A stretch of 64,000 nucleotides of DNA from the NCBI GenBank assembly GCA_029204225.1, contig CM055099.1, positions 56,951,512-57,015,511 on the forward strand, read 5' to 3'. The translations under genes were made by a program, and so were the position numbers. Source of the stretch: Diphasiastrum complanatum. Its lineage: Eukaryota; Streptophyta; Lycopodiopsida; Lycopodiales; Lycopodiaceae. The notes beneath the pieces were generated by a model. It was given only the letters and a program-made list of their open reading frames with translations, had not been told where the DNA came from and ran no database searches. Below, in pieces: positions 33,400 through 47,211 of the stretch. How positions within the stretch are numbered: the stretch's first letter is position 1; every line of letters starts with the position of its first letter.

Positions 33400-33655
33400 A
33401 CTATAGAACAATCAAACGCTGCCTCTATCAAAGAACATTAGGAATTATAGAACAATCAAACGCTGCCTTTATCAAAGAATTCGATACAGCGCATCAGACG
33501 AGTTTCTTTGCTGTGAGGATCAGCGAACTTCTTGACTGTGTGAAAAAAAAGGTGTGCTAAGGAAGGAATCAGCGCATGTTTTCTGACTGTGATAAAAAAG
33601 GAATGAGCGCACGATGTCTGACTCTGTGTAAAAAAATGTGTGGTAAAGACGGAAT
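33400..33655. repeat. Cluster of imperfect ~35-50-bp tandem repeats
   Basis: The unit tatagaacaatcaaacgctg occurs at 33401 and 33446 (45-bp period). Downstream, three related blocks with a (c/g)agcg...tgactgtg...aaaaaa pattern lie near 33520, 33568 and 33602. Confidence 0.7.
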
Positions 33656-34362
33656 GAAATTTTTAAGATGTTCAAAATGCACAAAAAGTTTTTTTTTTTA
33701 GTAATTTTTGAATTTGTTTTATACGTGCGCATAGTAAAAAATTGTAAGGTTTATAAGAGAATTTTAGGAAATATTCCATAAGTTTCTCCTTGGCCCGCAA
33801 AATTACCCATTCAACTCGCAACGGTGTTAGATCAAGAGGTTGATGAGAAAGTGACAAGAGCATCGAAGAGGAGTCAAATGGACAAGGCACTTTGGATCTA
33901 TTTTTGCAAGTACTTGAAGACTCAAGAAAGGTCAAAGGAGCAGCCAGTATGTGTTGTTCAAACACATTTTACTTATCTAACTTCATGTTTGAGCTATGTG
34001 GAGTCAATGTTTGCAGATTGTCAATTTTTGGTGAATCTATGGTCATTTTCTTGTGTCAAGTAGATATTGACGATGGACTAGTGCTACCTACTAGTTATAT
34101 GGAGTCATGTGGAGCTGGATTAGCATCATTATTGTACTCTTTTATTCATGGATTTTCAAGGGTTGATGGTTCTGTGTGGCAAGGTGGCAATGGAGCATTT
34201 CTGGAAGTTTTGAACACAAACACTTCACATGGAGTGGAACACTACAACAATATGCACGATTTTTTTGAGCATTTCTTTTAAGATAGAATTTAAAATGAGG
34301 CGCGGGGAAAGTGGAAAGCTCGAGCGTCGAGTCTGTGCCACCATTTGGCCTTGGTATAAGCC

Positions 34363-34623
34363 TTGCAAATTTTAACATGTTTTTCAGATATTTATAGGGA
34401 GGGGTATAGGGAGAGTTATAGGAAGGGTTTTAGAGAGGGTTATAGAGAGAGTTATAACAATTGTTTTAGAGAAGATTATAAAGAGAGTTATAGAGAAGGT
34501 CAAGCATGCCAAGAGGCATTTCAGAATTCTCTGCTCACCAAGGATAATACTGTGACTGATGAAAACAAGACCCTTCGATATAAACCACAGTATGTTACAA
34601 AATGTAAATGGATCACACTTTGA
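34363..34623 (+). other. Small ORF with repeated REGYRESY-type octapeptides
   Basis: An 86-codon open frame whose first half repeats an eight-residue pattern (REGYRESY, RKGFREGY, RESYNNCF, REDYKESY), from a degenerate 24-bp DNA repeat at about 34393-34500. I recognise no family. No gene structure around it supports expression, and it may simply be an open minisatellite. Confidence 0.3.
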
Positions 34624-35373
34624 AAATTGTTGTTGTTGTTGTTGTTCGATCCCATGAGAGTGATAGCATAAATCAAAATCCAGCATGCATAGATGATCCA
34701 CAATTAACACTAAGATCCATGAACACTAAGACTTAACCCTACAATCATTGACACTAAATCCACAATGATGATAGATTACCCTTCTCTCTCTCCCTTTCTC
34801 TCACACAAAAAGCATAAGAAATGGCAATTCCAATAAGCATCAAATAATTAGCAAACACGAAGAAAGCATGAGAAATGGAGGAAAAGAGATAGAGACCAAG
34901 GACATTTCACATCCATTCCATAAGAGGGCCAACCTGCTTGTATAGAAATGCTTCTTGGTTTCCAAGGGGAGGCTCGAACCTGGGACCAAAGAAACTTTGG
35001 ATGCCAAGGCTTGTATAGAAATGAAGAGAGAACATGTACAATGATTCGCAATTGATACTTATATAGGAAATTGAGGAGATGGGCACCCCAATTTTTATTG
35101 GCTAATCTTAATCTAAGTATTCAAAAAGTGGAGGGAACACATTCACTAATTGGAGAACCCAATTTGAAAATGAATTTTGCTGGGAACTCCTACTTCATTT
35201 ACTAACTTGACCCAACATCGCAGCTCGATAGTATAACTTGGCTAGTGGTAGCTGATTTTGTACTTTGTCAAACGCCATCAGAACATTTGGATCGAAAGCC
35301 AACACTGGAAGACAATCATCCCATCGTCGTAATATGGACGCCAACATTGCCAAATCATTTGCAAAAAGGGCAG

Positions 35374-35477
<104 letters not shown>

Positions 35478-36435
35478 GGATGGTATCTAACTAAATTTTT
35501 ATGACTTTTTGAATACATACAATGCTGGGTGATAATCACATTTACCTTTAAGTCTTGTACCTACCATTGGTATTTTGCAAAACCCCTCCCAATTTCACGT
35601 GATGTATTTTTTTCGGTCAAGATCGGTCCAAAATTATCCTATGGACACGAATGGTTGCTTTGTCCACAAGCTACCAAATGGATGTGTCCACTTAGCCTTA
35701 TCTTCTAAGTAGAGCAAAGGCTATTACTTATATAAGGATGGTAGACTTCCTCACTACCACCACTCTTCTTCTTCTCCCTCTCCCCATGTCAAGGCTCTTC
35801 TACATACAAATTGGCAACGATTCGACACTTACCTGGTAGGAAATTTATGCTATATCCATTATGCACATTGAAGCTCTGTTGATTCGTTGAGAATAATCAT
35901 ATCTACAATGAGTAAATAAATGATGTTTTTGCACAAAAAAACATGGAGTTTCCAGTGTTGGAGCGCAACCTCCTATCCACCGCATAGAATGCTACTTTTT
36001 ATCGTAATGATTGATTGGCAAAAACGTCACATGTTTTTGTGGTTTCTATTGAATCTCTCTATTGTTGTTCCAGCGATGGTAGAGTGCTATCGGTACAAAA
36101 ACGTTATGCTTTTGCATAATAAGCATTTTGTAAATGCTGTAAATCGAATCATATGCATAATAGCTAAGAGCCTATGTGTGAACAACGATGGACAATTGCT
36201 ATTGGAATGTGATGGAATGCTTTATATCATCACACCTTTCTAATTTCTAACTTAGTGTGCACTTTTTAGTAGTCCATCGCTGATGGGACATCGATGGACT
36301 CTCTTCTTTTAGTCCACATTAATACTTTTTACAATGTAGATCCATAAGTTTAATGTATGTTTACATAACAATTGAGAAAGAGATATATGTCCTTTACAGC
36401 TACTGTTGTGACTCACTTTTGACACTTGAATCATC

Positions 36436-36577
<142 letters not shown>

Positions 36578-37464
36578 GCTTTCTCTTATTTCTAAAAATA
36601 ATTCACTACCTTCATCTTGTGCATTGATACTAGAAGTTTGTCAAGCGAATACATTTGATCTGTCGTTAATCAAAGGCCTTTTGCGACAAGAGTGGCTTCA
36701 TGGGCTCCATTTTTTAAACTATTCTAATTAAAATATGGTGATTAGACCACCCAATAGTAGAGTACATCACCTAGTCACTTTCATGTCATATGTTAGTCTT
36801 TTGGATTGACTAAAAATTGTTATGTTTGGTAACCATAAAACCCCTCTCATGTAGTGCAATTTCTACTATGTCATTTTCCTTTTTGGTTGCTCAATAGCAA
36901 CAACTAACATGACATACATAAGCTTCTCAAATTCAAGTGATGGTTTCATCCTAACCAATTTAGTTGTTAGATATGTATGTGATAGCACATCATGCATTGC
37001 TTATAACATGTGTAACTCTTTACATTTGGGAACACAACACTCAACTAATTTCATGTCATATGTTAATCTTTTAGATGACCCTTTCATTTACAAATCACGG
37101 GATTGTTATATTTGGTAACTACAAAACCACTCTCATTTAGTGTAAGTTCTACTATGTCATTTTCCATTTTGGTTGCTCAATAACAACAATTAAGTACATG
37201 CCATGCATATGCTTCCTAAATTTATGTGATGGTTTAAGTCTAACCAAGGTTATTATATATCTATGTGATAGCACATGAACTAGCATTGCTTATCACACTT
37301 TGAATTCTCGTAGTATATACATGGGAGTTTTCTAGTTTGCTATGATCTTTTATCAAATCTTGACTTTAGATTAATGTAATTTGGGGAAAAGGTAAGAATC
37401 CCCATGCACATGATAATGGCTATCAACAAGTTGCATGATGTCTTTTCTTGTCTCCAATAACAGG

Positions 37465-37601
37465 TGAGCCACTTAGGATGTTGTTTCTTCTCTTTGAGGT
37501 CATAAGTTGGATTGCAATATAAACTAAATGAGGTGAGCCACTTAGGATGTTGTTTCTTCTCTTTGAGGTCATAAGTTGGATTGCAATATAAACTAAATGA
37601 G
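37465..37601. repeat. Tandem repeat of ~71-bp unit, two copies
   Basis: The unit beginning gtgagccacttaggatgttg occurs at 37465 and again at 37533, each running through ttgcaatataaactaaatga. The duplicate block has the same pair at 53062 and 53130. Confidence 0.85.
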
Positions 37602-38075
37602 AAAATTTTCTATGAAAGAACATTTGATCCCTAACATTAGAGTCATCATTAGACTAGGTGTAACTAATCTCATGAAATGTGTATTACACTACCACTACCT
37701 TAATATAATTAGAATGTCCACAACTTTCATAATACAAAGTTGTATAAAACCAAAAAGACTAGAAATGCACTATTCATCAAGCACTAATCTTTTACTTGTA
37801 ACAAGTTACCAATACACATGCATGACAATCCCCTCATCGGGTCGACCTTGGGTGTGGCAACACCCCCTCTTGAACAAACTCCCTTACTAACATGTAAACT
37901 CAAACAAATCCCAATTTATAAGAAGCCTTTCGTCGTTTTACTTGCACTCTTACTGTTATTATTAGCTCAATCTGCTTTTACTTCCAAAGAGGAATCCTCT
38001 GCTGCAACTGCCGATATGACTACACAATCTATGCACCAAAAGTTGCCAGTTGATGATAACGAAGAATCAATGTAT

Positions 38076-38689
38076 TCAAGCATACAGCTGATTGTTAGAA
38101 ATAAGATATTGCTCAATAGCTTTCAATGTGCGAGTAGCTCCCTCTTTTGCGTGTGTCACTGGTGGATCTGCTACCATAGCCACATACTCGAATTCCCAGT
38201 CCAAGATTGTGCTGTCGCCTGGACCTTCTGAGAATTTGAAGACAGCTTCAGTAGAGCTGAAATCGATGCCGATGGACCCACCCTCCAAAACCACAGTAAC
38301 GAAGGTGTGGGTTTCAGAGTCAGCTGTGACAATTTTCTCCTTCAAGTACCTGCTATGGGTTACGACTGCAATGCATCCAGAAGAACTCTGCGGTTAGGAG
38401 TGTGCAACTAGGTTTTCTAGTAACAAGCAGTCTCCTTAACTATATGCTGCATCCAGAAACAACATTGATCTTTGAATCAGTAAACAGTTTGTTCATGCGG
38501 AGCTATACCAGCACTGAGATTCAGTTTCCTGATGCTGCCAGCAGATGCGCCATCTCCTTCCAGAATTTCGACGGATTCGATAAATCCAGGAAGTGCATTT
38601 GTGAGGAGGTTTGGATCCCTAAATGCCGCCCACACTCGCTTCAAGGGCACCTGAAGTTCGATCCGGGTTGAATCTTTACCGGTAGCCAT
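38076..38689 (-). CDS. PR-10/Bet v 1-like protein, gene 2 (two exons)
   Basis: Minus strand: exon 1 is 38689-38509 and exon 2 is 38365-38076, with a 143-bp intron in codon 61, phase 1. The product is 156 residues with the same architecture as gene 1. It differs at seven positions that I can count: T59S, P63T, and in the second exon Y/F, K/E, I/V, I/M and A/T changes. It converges on gene 1 across the inverted-repeat spacer. The TATA block is kept but the W-box and AATAAA equivalents are changed, so its expression may differ. The coding frame and splice sites are intact. Confidence 0.88.
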
Positions 38690-38886
38690 TTGAATTATAG
38701 ATCTTCCACACGAAATTCAAAAGAGCTTAAGTAGCACGGAGAATTTGCATTGCACAAACAAAGAGAACGTCAGTTCTGGCCTATTTACTTTGCAACGAAA
38801 ATACACGACACGAACCGCGGCGGTATAATCTCTGAACGAGGTCGTAACCACAGAAATGCTGTGGACAACATGAAGGAAATCGCTCT

Positions 38887-38894
38887 CTTTTATA
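38887..38894 (-). promoter_or_regulatory. TATA box of PR-10 gene 2
   Basis: TATAAAAG on the minus strand, 198 bp before the ATG, in the block conserved with gene 1. Confidence 0.65.
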
Positions 38895-39689
38895 CCCGAA
38901 TTGCCAAGTGTAGTGGTGAAAAAGAGTCCCTCCCCACTTCTGGAGGCAATGTGCTGAGTGAACAGGGAACCGCCCATCCATGTGCATGCAAATCTCAACA
39001 AGTATTTTCAACAGTCTACGGCATCAGTTCAATCTGGTTGACCCAAAGCTGGAGAGGATGCTTCATTGAAGTTTATCTCTGTCCATTGCGTACTCTGTTA
39101 TATAACTATTTCCCTTTTCTTTTTTTTCAAGATTAGTTTCCATTTAGAGGACTATTTCGCCATAGTGTCTGTTCACTATATTATCACACCTGGAAGCTGC
39201 GAGCTGCGTAGCTTGTGCCAATGACTAGGATGGTTCGAGATTTGTTTTCATATTCCAAGACCCAGATGCAGTTGCCGAGTCGACCTCTCACACATTACAC
39301 TCCCTTCGGGCTGAATATAGTTCACTGCCTACTTCTTAATTAAGGATCAATGAGACCAAGTAGGTGCTTGAATTTACTTTTATTTTATTTCTACCAGCTG
39401 CTGCAAGCTTGCATTGACAGTAGAAGACAAGACCACCACAAGCGTCACTGTAGAATCTGCATAGAATCTATGGTTGAAGATTTGTTTTGAGTCTCTAGAA
39501 GGTCAGAATTATGAAACACGAATTGTTGTAACTTGTATCATGTACTTGTGAAAAATCATGTTTTTAACCTACTAAAAAACTTACTACTTTTAAAATTTGT
39601 AGATTTGTTTTAAAGTTGGGCTAAAAAAACCCATCAGTCCTAGTTTTAACACTTCAATAACAATTTTCAAGAGCCTTGGAGAGAGAGGA

Positions 39690-39890
39690 GGAGGAGGAGG
39701 CTGAAGGCTGAAGAGGTTGCTGAAGGACCTAGGCGGCATCGATTCATCTCCCCATGTCTCGTGGAGTGTAGAGGCCGTCTGTTCATGGTGGGGGCCTTTG
39801 CGAAGGCTGAAGGTTGAAGCGGTCGCTGAAGGGCCTCTGGGTCGCTGAAGGCTCTAGGCTGCTGAAGGCTAAAGGTTGAAGGTTGCATTG
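39690..39890. repeat. Cluster of GCTGAAGG motifs
   Basis: The octamer gctgaagg, or close variants, occurs about ten times in 200 bp, preceded by a (gga)n run near 39682. The region is GC-richer than its surroundings. It is repeated at 55287-55487. Confidence 0.7.
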
Positions 39891-40077
39891 AGGCAGTTGT
39901 AGCTTCTAAGCCTAATGCCCTTACAAGTTTTTTTACATCACTTTAAAAAAGTATTAGCTCTTTAGATTAGTAGCCTTTAAGAACCTACAACTATAAGAGG
40001 AACACATTTTAGAAGAGGTTTGAAAAAAAACTGTCGATATTGTATTTTCACTAATTTCTAATCATGATGTATCACAA

Positions 40078-40931
40078 ATGCTTGAGAATACCGTAAATAA
40101 AATGAATATTCTAGTACGCACTCCGTATGATCCTATTCAAAAAAAAATTGAATCCAATTACTATAATGAATACAAAAAAATTATTAGTAAGAAAATTGAT
40201 GGTCTTAATGGTTACTTTTCTCTAACTATTTCAGAGATTGATTACATATTACTGATTGTGATTGTAACATTCTTAAGAAGAAAAGAGAATATGTAACATA
40301 TCTTATAATTGATGGTGGGTTGGTGTTACTGCTACAATATGCCATTAGTCAAGATTCAAGAAAAGAAGTTTTCATCGTCACTGGTCTTTTTGTAAACCTT
40401 ATATTTGTTTTTGATTTACAGACTCTCCAACAACAAGATGTATTTAGTTGCGGGTGGTTTACGCTCTATAATGCAAAGATATTTTTTGAGTGGCATAATT
40501 TTCAACAAGACACGGTTGATATCGAGCAAGTGAGCATGATGATCCTCCTTGTTTTTAACTTTATGTATTTTTCATTATGAACGCATCTGTATTTCTCAAC
40601 TCAATTTTGTGCGTGTTTGCAGTTTTCGCTTGGTGTGTACACATGTAATGATGTGTATAGATTCAGACAAGATTTAATCAAACTTATTCTTACAAAGGCA
40701 GTAATATGTGATTCTAGAAATAATAAGGCTGATTTAGAAGCAAGGTCAAAATTAGGAGCCCTTTCTCTTGATGTCGCTATTATGGATCACAAAGGCGTGG
40801 CATTTTATGATAAGATATTTATTGTTAGAGGAGAGATCAAGCCGATGGAGCACAGACTAAAGAAAGAGATGAAGTTAGCATGGCCACAAGAAAAAAATGG
40901 TCAAATTTTGAGAATGAAGCATAGTTTGTAA
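40078..40931 (+). pseudogene. Possible Ulp1-type (C48) protease remnant, copy 1
   Basis: Three broken plus-strand frames. The middle one has LQQQDVFSCGWFTLYNAKIF, which fits the Gln...Cys-Gly part of a Ulp1/SENP catalytic core. The third has YTCNDVYRFRQDLIKLIL, like the segment after it. The His-Asp part is not clearly seen. Such domains are carried by CACTA and MULE transposons, so this is probably transposon-derived. Stops at 40294 and 40578 separate the pieces, although introns are possible (a tgtttgcag acceptor precedes 40621). Confidence 0.4.
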
Positions 40932-41194
40932 AAAAGCCCAATGTTCGGGGCTCATTTTTATTGATATAAAAAACTTTAACACAATACATTTATTTTTACA
41001 ATCTCGTGTGCATGCTTTTGCATATCATGGCTCTTCTATCACCTTGATCATCATACCTAGATCTTTGCATTTTGTAAATTGTTCTTGTCTTTTCCATATC
41101 TACAAAAGCAAAAATGTTTTATTAAATACTACATAAAACATAACTTTTTATTGCTAACAGATTATTGCAACAAATAAAATTAAATATTAAAAAA

Positions 41195-42311
41195 CTTACC
41201 AGTTTCTCATGAACAATGAACCTAAAGTATTTAGGAAGCTCGTATGGTAATAAGACAAGCTTTGTTCGGATATAGTGAAGGCTCCAGTCTTATTCAACAT
41301 CAATAGTAGTAATGAGTTCGTCATTGTATGTAATGTCAATTTGCTTTCTATTACTGTGTCCATCTTGTTCCATGTCTTGATCTAATCGTATCCATGTTGT
41401 ACCACTCTTTTTCCATCTTTGATAGTTAAAATTAAGGATCAACGTTTGTCTTTCAATTTGATATCAAAAGCAAATGGGGTCTTTCTTTATTTGGCAATCT
41501 ATTTCTCCGTTTGATTTATGGTCCCAACCTTTGTCCATAAGTTTTGACAATGTATCATCTAACAAATCCTTACAAACAAATAATGTCGATGTTTAATGCA
41601 CATTTGCAATCGAAAAAAAATCAACAAATACATTCAAAGAAATAAACCAACTTAATCGAACATTTTTGGACTCAGTACTTATTTTCATAAAATTATTTAC
41701 ATCATTAAAGAGCTTGTATCGAAATGATTCTGAAATAATGTTGTCAAGAGTAATCCATTCTTCACTATTCAAGCTTGGATGTGGAAGGGCCTCAAGATTC
41801 CCAAATCTTCCATGCATATCTGGAATGTAAAGTGATTCATAAAAATAGATTCCACTATCGACAAGTTGTTTTGAAGATTGGCCTTTGTACTGCAATTTTA
41901 CTATATCTGAATGTATGACATCCAATATACCTACAAGTGATTGTGTGGGCTCCCATTCCTTTATATTTGATGGATATAAATCTGCATGATAGAATAGATA
42001 TGAGTTTCCAAATAGATATCCAAATTCAGTCTACTAAATAAAAGTAAATATGCATAAAAGAATAGAGTTGAATCTAGTTGCCTAAAAATAAAACCGCAAT
42101 GATACTTATAATTGTATTTTTTATGATCATTTGGCCTTATGGATGGAATACTCAACTCAGAATGCATATAAACATGTTGAACTAACACCTTTGAAATGGA
42201 TTGTCCACTTGGCGATGCTCTAAAGTCAAGAATCCTAGCTTTCCGATAGGACCTGAAAGATAATATGGATCGTTTTCTCTTTCTAAATGCTCCTTTTGCT
42301 GATGGATGCAT
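41195..42311 (-). pseudogene. Unrecognised degenerate gene, C-terminal part, copy 1
   Basis: On the minus strand a frame starts with KGAFRKRKRSILSFRSYRKA. A probable exon then runs from about 42030: TEFGYLFGNSYLFYHADLYP, SLVGILDVIHSDIVKLQYKG, SGIYFYESLYIPDMHGRFGN. After a break come MDKGWDHKSNGEIDCQIKKD, TTWIRLDQDMEQDGHSNRKQ and PYELPKYFRFIVHEKL. The composition is that of real protein and continuity is good across small lesions. I do not recognise the family. A cut-and-paste transposon product is my best guess. Confidence 0.4.
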
Positions 42312-42422
42312 TAATACCTATGTGTTTTGACACATTGTTTTGGTATCCAATTTCTTGCTTTGTCTTTCTCATTGTGAAAAATGACAAAATCTATTGTGAA
42401 TCTGGGTCTCCTTGATGCCATG

Positions 42423-43320
<898 letters not shown>

Positions 43321-45284
43321 TCACATGTTGAAATGCCTTTTTGAATGAAATGAGATTCGTTGAATATTTGATTTCATATCCAAACTATGCTCTTCTGTAG
43401 AACCATTAAAATAATTGATATAAATAGCATCTCTTTGAATTATATCCTCCGTGGTTGGTTGCTCGTGATGAAAAGCTCCTCTTGCTTGCCAATGCGATTT
43501 CTCCATACCTTGAGAAGACCATATGCTCATACTTCCATATTTTTTTGCAAAAAATGGGGTGTGATGTAATAGAATATGATGCAACCAATAAAATTCATAT
43601 ATTAGAAATCAAATATATGATGTTTTTGATGTTGTATGATTTTTCACAAAAAAAAATATTGAATTATTATATAGTGGGTAACATGATCCTTTCCCCAACA
43701 TTTTACTACCGATTTGACAAATATCTCGCAATGTTTTGTAGATTTGCAATGTTGATTTCAGATCTCTTTTCTTTTCACAATATGCCGATCAAATCGTTGA
43801 GATTTTGCCATACTGCGGTTTTTTTTAATCTTGTGTTGCCCCTATCTTCAAAGTCATTTGATGTTGCAACAATATCTTTCCAAACATTGTATGTCACGGT
43901 AGAAGAATTTCTAGTGTGATTGGACAAAAACCTTCTAGCTTTTGCACCTCCAATAGATGGCTTATTTGGAACGTTCCCTGATTTACTTGATAGTTTTTCA
44001 TTTTTTTCTATTTTTACATTCCCCTTTCGCAGACCTGCTTTTGAAAGTACTTGCACTAGAGGCCGATTCATGTTTGGTATTCCTAACATACAAAATATGA
44101 TTGTAAATCAATTTTTCATAATTCATACCTCAGCATGCAATGTGCATATGTGAACATTGATCAATGGAATTGTCATGATAGGTCTAAGGTTTGGATCCTC
44201 TCGATCTCTTGTTGGACCAACTCTTGATCTTGTCACATTCAAGTCTTTATAATTCTTTATACAATACAAGCAAGGGTGTCTAGTATTTGCCCCATGCAAA
44301 ACATTATACATACATTTCAGTGTCTTTAAATCACCTACAAGCTGCAACAAAATTTGAAACGTGCCATAGTTTGGCACACATAGTTTGTTTCCACCTATGT
44401 GCTCTTCAATAATGGTCTTCTTTTAAAACCTCAAAAGTAACAAACATATACAAAGTTACGAACATTGACATTAGCAAACTTAGGTGATAAAATACAATAA
44501 TAAGTAAAATTGAAATATATATCTTAAATGCTAACCACCAGATTTCATTCTCTAATTGAACACTAAATGATAGATCCTCTTCAACATTTTCAGTATTTTT
44601 CAATGCTCTGTTCATAAAGGTGATACTTACCCGTTCTAATTTTTGCCCCGTAACAATTTTAGACTCATCAAGTTTATTAACCAACATCAATTTTCCATGG
44701 ACTTCTCTTTCAAATATTTTGTGATATTTAATCATGTATGCCACAACTTTGTTGATATCCAAAAATAAATTGTTGGACTCATTCTATTCCAATGTTCCAC
44801 TCTCACATGTATACAATTTATTGACATGAATCACTTATAAGCATAGTCATACTCTCATTAAGACTATCAAGAATCTTCATTATCTGCAAATTTACGCCCC
44901 CTTAATGAACAAGCTTCGTCTACGTAGGATGGTCAACACCTTTGGGATTTTTTGAGTTTTTTTGAGATTTTTGCTTCTAGTCGTTAAGCAGATTAAAAAG
45001 AAGATTACGCTGCAAAAGTTCCACGGAGTTATCTCATTGTCACCCTTCCGACACGAAGGGCTCGATGTACAGCACAATATGGAACAAACATTAGGCAAAA
45101 TGAACTCCGTTCGGCGACACTGGACCACTTCTTGGGAATGCCAAAAAGTAGTCCATTCATTGTGCCCTAACGACATTTCTTCCGACACGAAGGGCGTTTT
45201 CAAGCAAATGACATCAAAATCGAGTGGCAACTGGTCCAGTGGATTTGTGTCTAGCACACGAATTTGTAGCCACCTTCCGTCCAA
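43321..45284 (-). pseudogene. Unrecognised degenerate gene, N-terminal and middle part, copy 1
   Basis: Minus-strand pieces in order. 45284-44892 starts MDGRWLQIRVLDTNPLDQLP. 44762-44406 contains VEEDLSFSVQLENEIWW. 44377-44123 contains FQILLQLVGDLKTLKCMYNV, a CLYC pair, RDREDPNLRP and VHICTLHAE. 44089-43775 contains VTYNVWKDIVATSNDFED. 43584-43406 contains MSIWSSQGMEKSHWQARGAF and, in the next frame, TNHGG. The CxxC, CTLH and QGMEKSH/NHGG blocks look like conserved positions of a large transposon-encoded protein family that I know only as unnamed. Stops separate the pieces, and some gaps may be introns. Confidence 0.4.
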
Positions 45285-45740
45285 AGTTTTAGGGGCATTC
45301 GACCATATCCGACCAGTTTATGATCCGACAGAACCATGTTTACATGATAAGGATTAATGTTTACAATCCACCATTAGATGTTTAGTTCAAGGTTTTCCCT
45401 AATCCCTAACTCTAAATGTCAATCCCTAACCCCCAGGTCTTTCCAATTCCCATCCGATTAAATCTCATGTCAGTTGTTGACCTTGATAAAAAGCAACTTA
45501 TAAAAGCTACTATGAGATAACATAAGTGATTTGTTAACATAGATTTGATGTAAAAAAATTATACACATAAAAGTTATATCATAGTTTTAATCATAAATAG
45601 TCTACATCATGAAATTTTAATTTATTAAAAAGAAAAATTGTGTAAACTTTGATTTTGATATGATACTCATATATAATATTGTAAGAAACTTTTTCTAAGT
45701 AAGCTCCATAAAAGCTAGGCAGGTGGTAATCCATTTGTTA
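45285..45740. other. Intergenic with telomere-like CCCTAA repeats
   Basis: AT-rich. Degenerate ccctaa units lie at about 45399-45436. No gene. Confidence 0.5.
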
Positions 45741-46464
45741 TTGGATGGCAAGGTATTGTCTGCGACTCATCTGGGTATGTGATCTTCCAACCGTCCCAAC
45801 CGGTAAAGGAGGGTAAAGGAGCTCCTGCTAGACTTCCATCAAAATGATTCATCTTCAAATAATATGGCATCATTAGACTGAGCTCTTGAGTTTGGAGTCA
45901 GCTCGATCTGCAGCCATATCATGTTGTCTCCCTGGACCATAAGAGCAACAAAGTCGCCTTAGTAGGGAGTATTTGTAGCTATTACTTTTGCAAGGATACC
46001 AAGCCCCTGGATGGCGACGTAGTAGGGAGTATTTGCAGCTGTTACTTTTGCAAGGATACCAAGCTCCTGGATGGCGACGTAGTAGGGAGTTTTGCAGCTG
46101 TTACTTTTGCAAGGATACCAAGCCCCTGGATGACTGTTTGATTGTTGATGTAGACATTGAAGATTTGATAGACAAACATGTACATGAAGGCGAATGTGGT
46201 AAGTAAACTGCAAATCCAAGGGAAAGAGCCATGTGAGATTGAAGTTTTTTTTGATGACCTTCGACACTCCCATTGTCCGAGTAGTGCCATAGACGGAGCA
46301 ATGTAGGGTGGCAAAGTGGAAGTATACTGGATATTGAAGACATAGGGTGGTATTTACATTGGGGATTTTGCAACTCATCTGGGCATGTGTCAGCAAGTTG
46401 GGACAGTATTGTGAACGTTGGCGGATCTACCCTCTCTATTAATGTGAACCTCAACAACAACAAT
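45741..46464 (+). pseudogene. TMK-like receptor kinase ectodomain fragment, left part, copy 1
   Basis: Plus-strand IGWQGIVCDSSGYVIFQ (from about 45741) and WGFCNSSGHV (about 46360) resemble the W-x-G-(I/V)-x-C-x(2-3)-G-x-(V/I) start of a leucine-rich-repeat domain, as in the second LRR block of TMK-type receptor kinases. The sequence in between is degenerate. The match alone is weak, but it gains support from the LRR end at 47212, on the other side of a solo LTR. Confidence 0.35.
45961..46135. repeat. 60-bp tandem repeat, three units, copy 1
   Basis: The unit agtagggagtatttgcagct... starts at 45961, 46021 and 46081. The last unit is one base shorter and partial. Because 60 is a multiple of three, each strand encodes a 20-residue repeat while open (YYVAIQGLGILAKVTAANTP on the minus strand). 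Confidence 0.95.
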
Positions 46465-47171
46465 TGTTAATTTCACATGTGTGGACTGTCCACAACATGT
46501 ACTTGTGATCTCCTAAAGTGTGTAGATGCACCAAGATCAAGACTAGATTGAGATTCAAGATCTATCTTTGATTCTATGGCAAAAACACACTACTACATGC
46601 ATTCAATCACTTCCAACTCTCACTCACATGTGTGGGAAGTGTTCCAAAAATAATCTAAGTAAAAACAAGCTGCTCTCCTCAGGTAGGGAGAGAAAATCAT
46701 CATGAGCTCTCGGGTAAAGAGAGAAAGCTATAAAACCAATTACTTTCAAAATCCACTCAATCTCAAAATCAATTAAATCCAAATGGGAAGTAAAATGATA
46801 CTAGTAGATCCAGGAGCTACACTATGCTTAACTATGATTGGACCACACTTTTGTCACCTCTTAATCCTATTGGACCATTGATCCATTCACCTCTAAATTC
46901 TATTGGACCATTTTCAAGCAAACCTCAAATTCTATTGGACCCCTCAAGGTTCCACCTCTTAATCCTATTGGACCTCTTAAATTTCATCAAACAAAAGTAT
47001 TACACTTGTCTACACTCTAATTGGCACGAGTTTAGCCTCTTACTCTATTTTGGCTATGTAGTGGCATTACAAGTCGAAATGGGTAATTTGCCATCTATGC
47101 CAAATTTGGTCCTATCAACATCCTACACCTAGATGCTTGATATAAAAAACATAAGACCCCTATATCTAACA
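46465..47171 (-). mobile_element. Solo LTR of copia element D family, copy 1 (707 bp)
   Basis: Reverse complement of the element D LTR (21226-21934) over its whole length, with no internal element sequence on either side. It starts TGTTAATTTC and ends TATATCTAACA (plus-strand reading). The two CACACGTGTG sites of element D appear here as CACATGTGTG. An acaat occurs just left of the LTR and again 3 bp past its right end, so the target duplication is not clean. It splits the receptor-kinase fragment. Confidence 0.85.
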
Positions 47172-47211
47172 TAGACAATTTTTTTCAATTCTTCACAACA
47201 ATCCTACTTGA

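Noticed and set aside
33892-34281. 129-codon ORF in the inverted-repeat spacer
   Set aside because: No domain recognised and no partner elsewhere in the window. Insufficient to call a gene.
37818-38397. Plus-strand open frames of 137 and 101 codons overlapping PR-10 gene 2 (same at 53415-53994)
   Set aside because: They lie opposite the well-supported PR-10 exon 2 and have no domain of their own.
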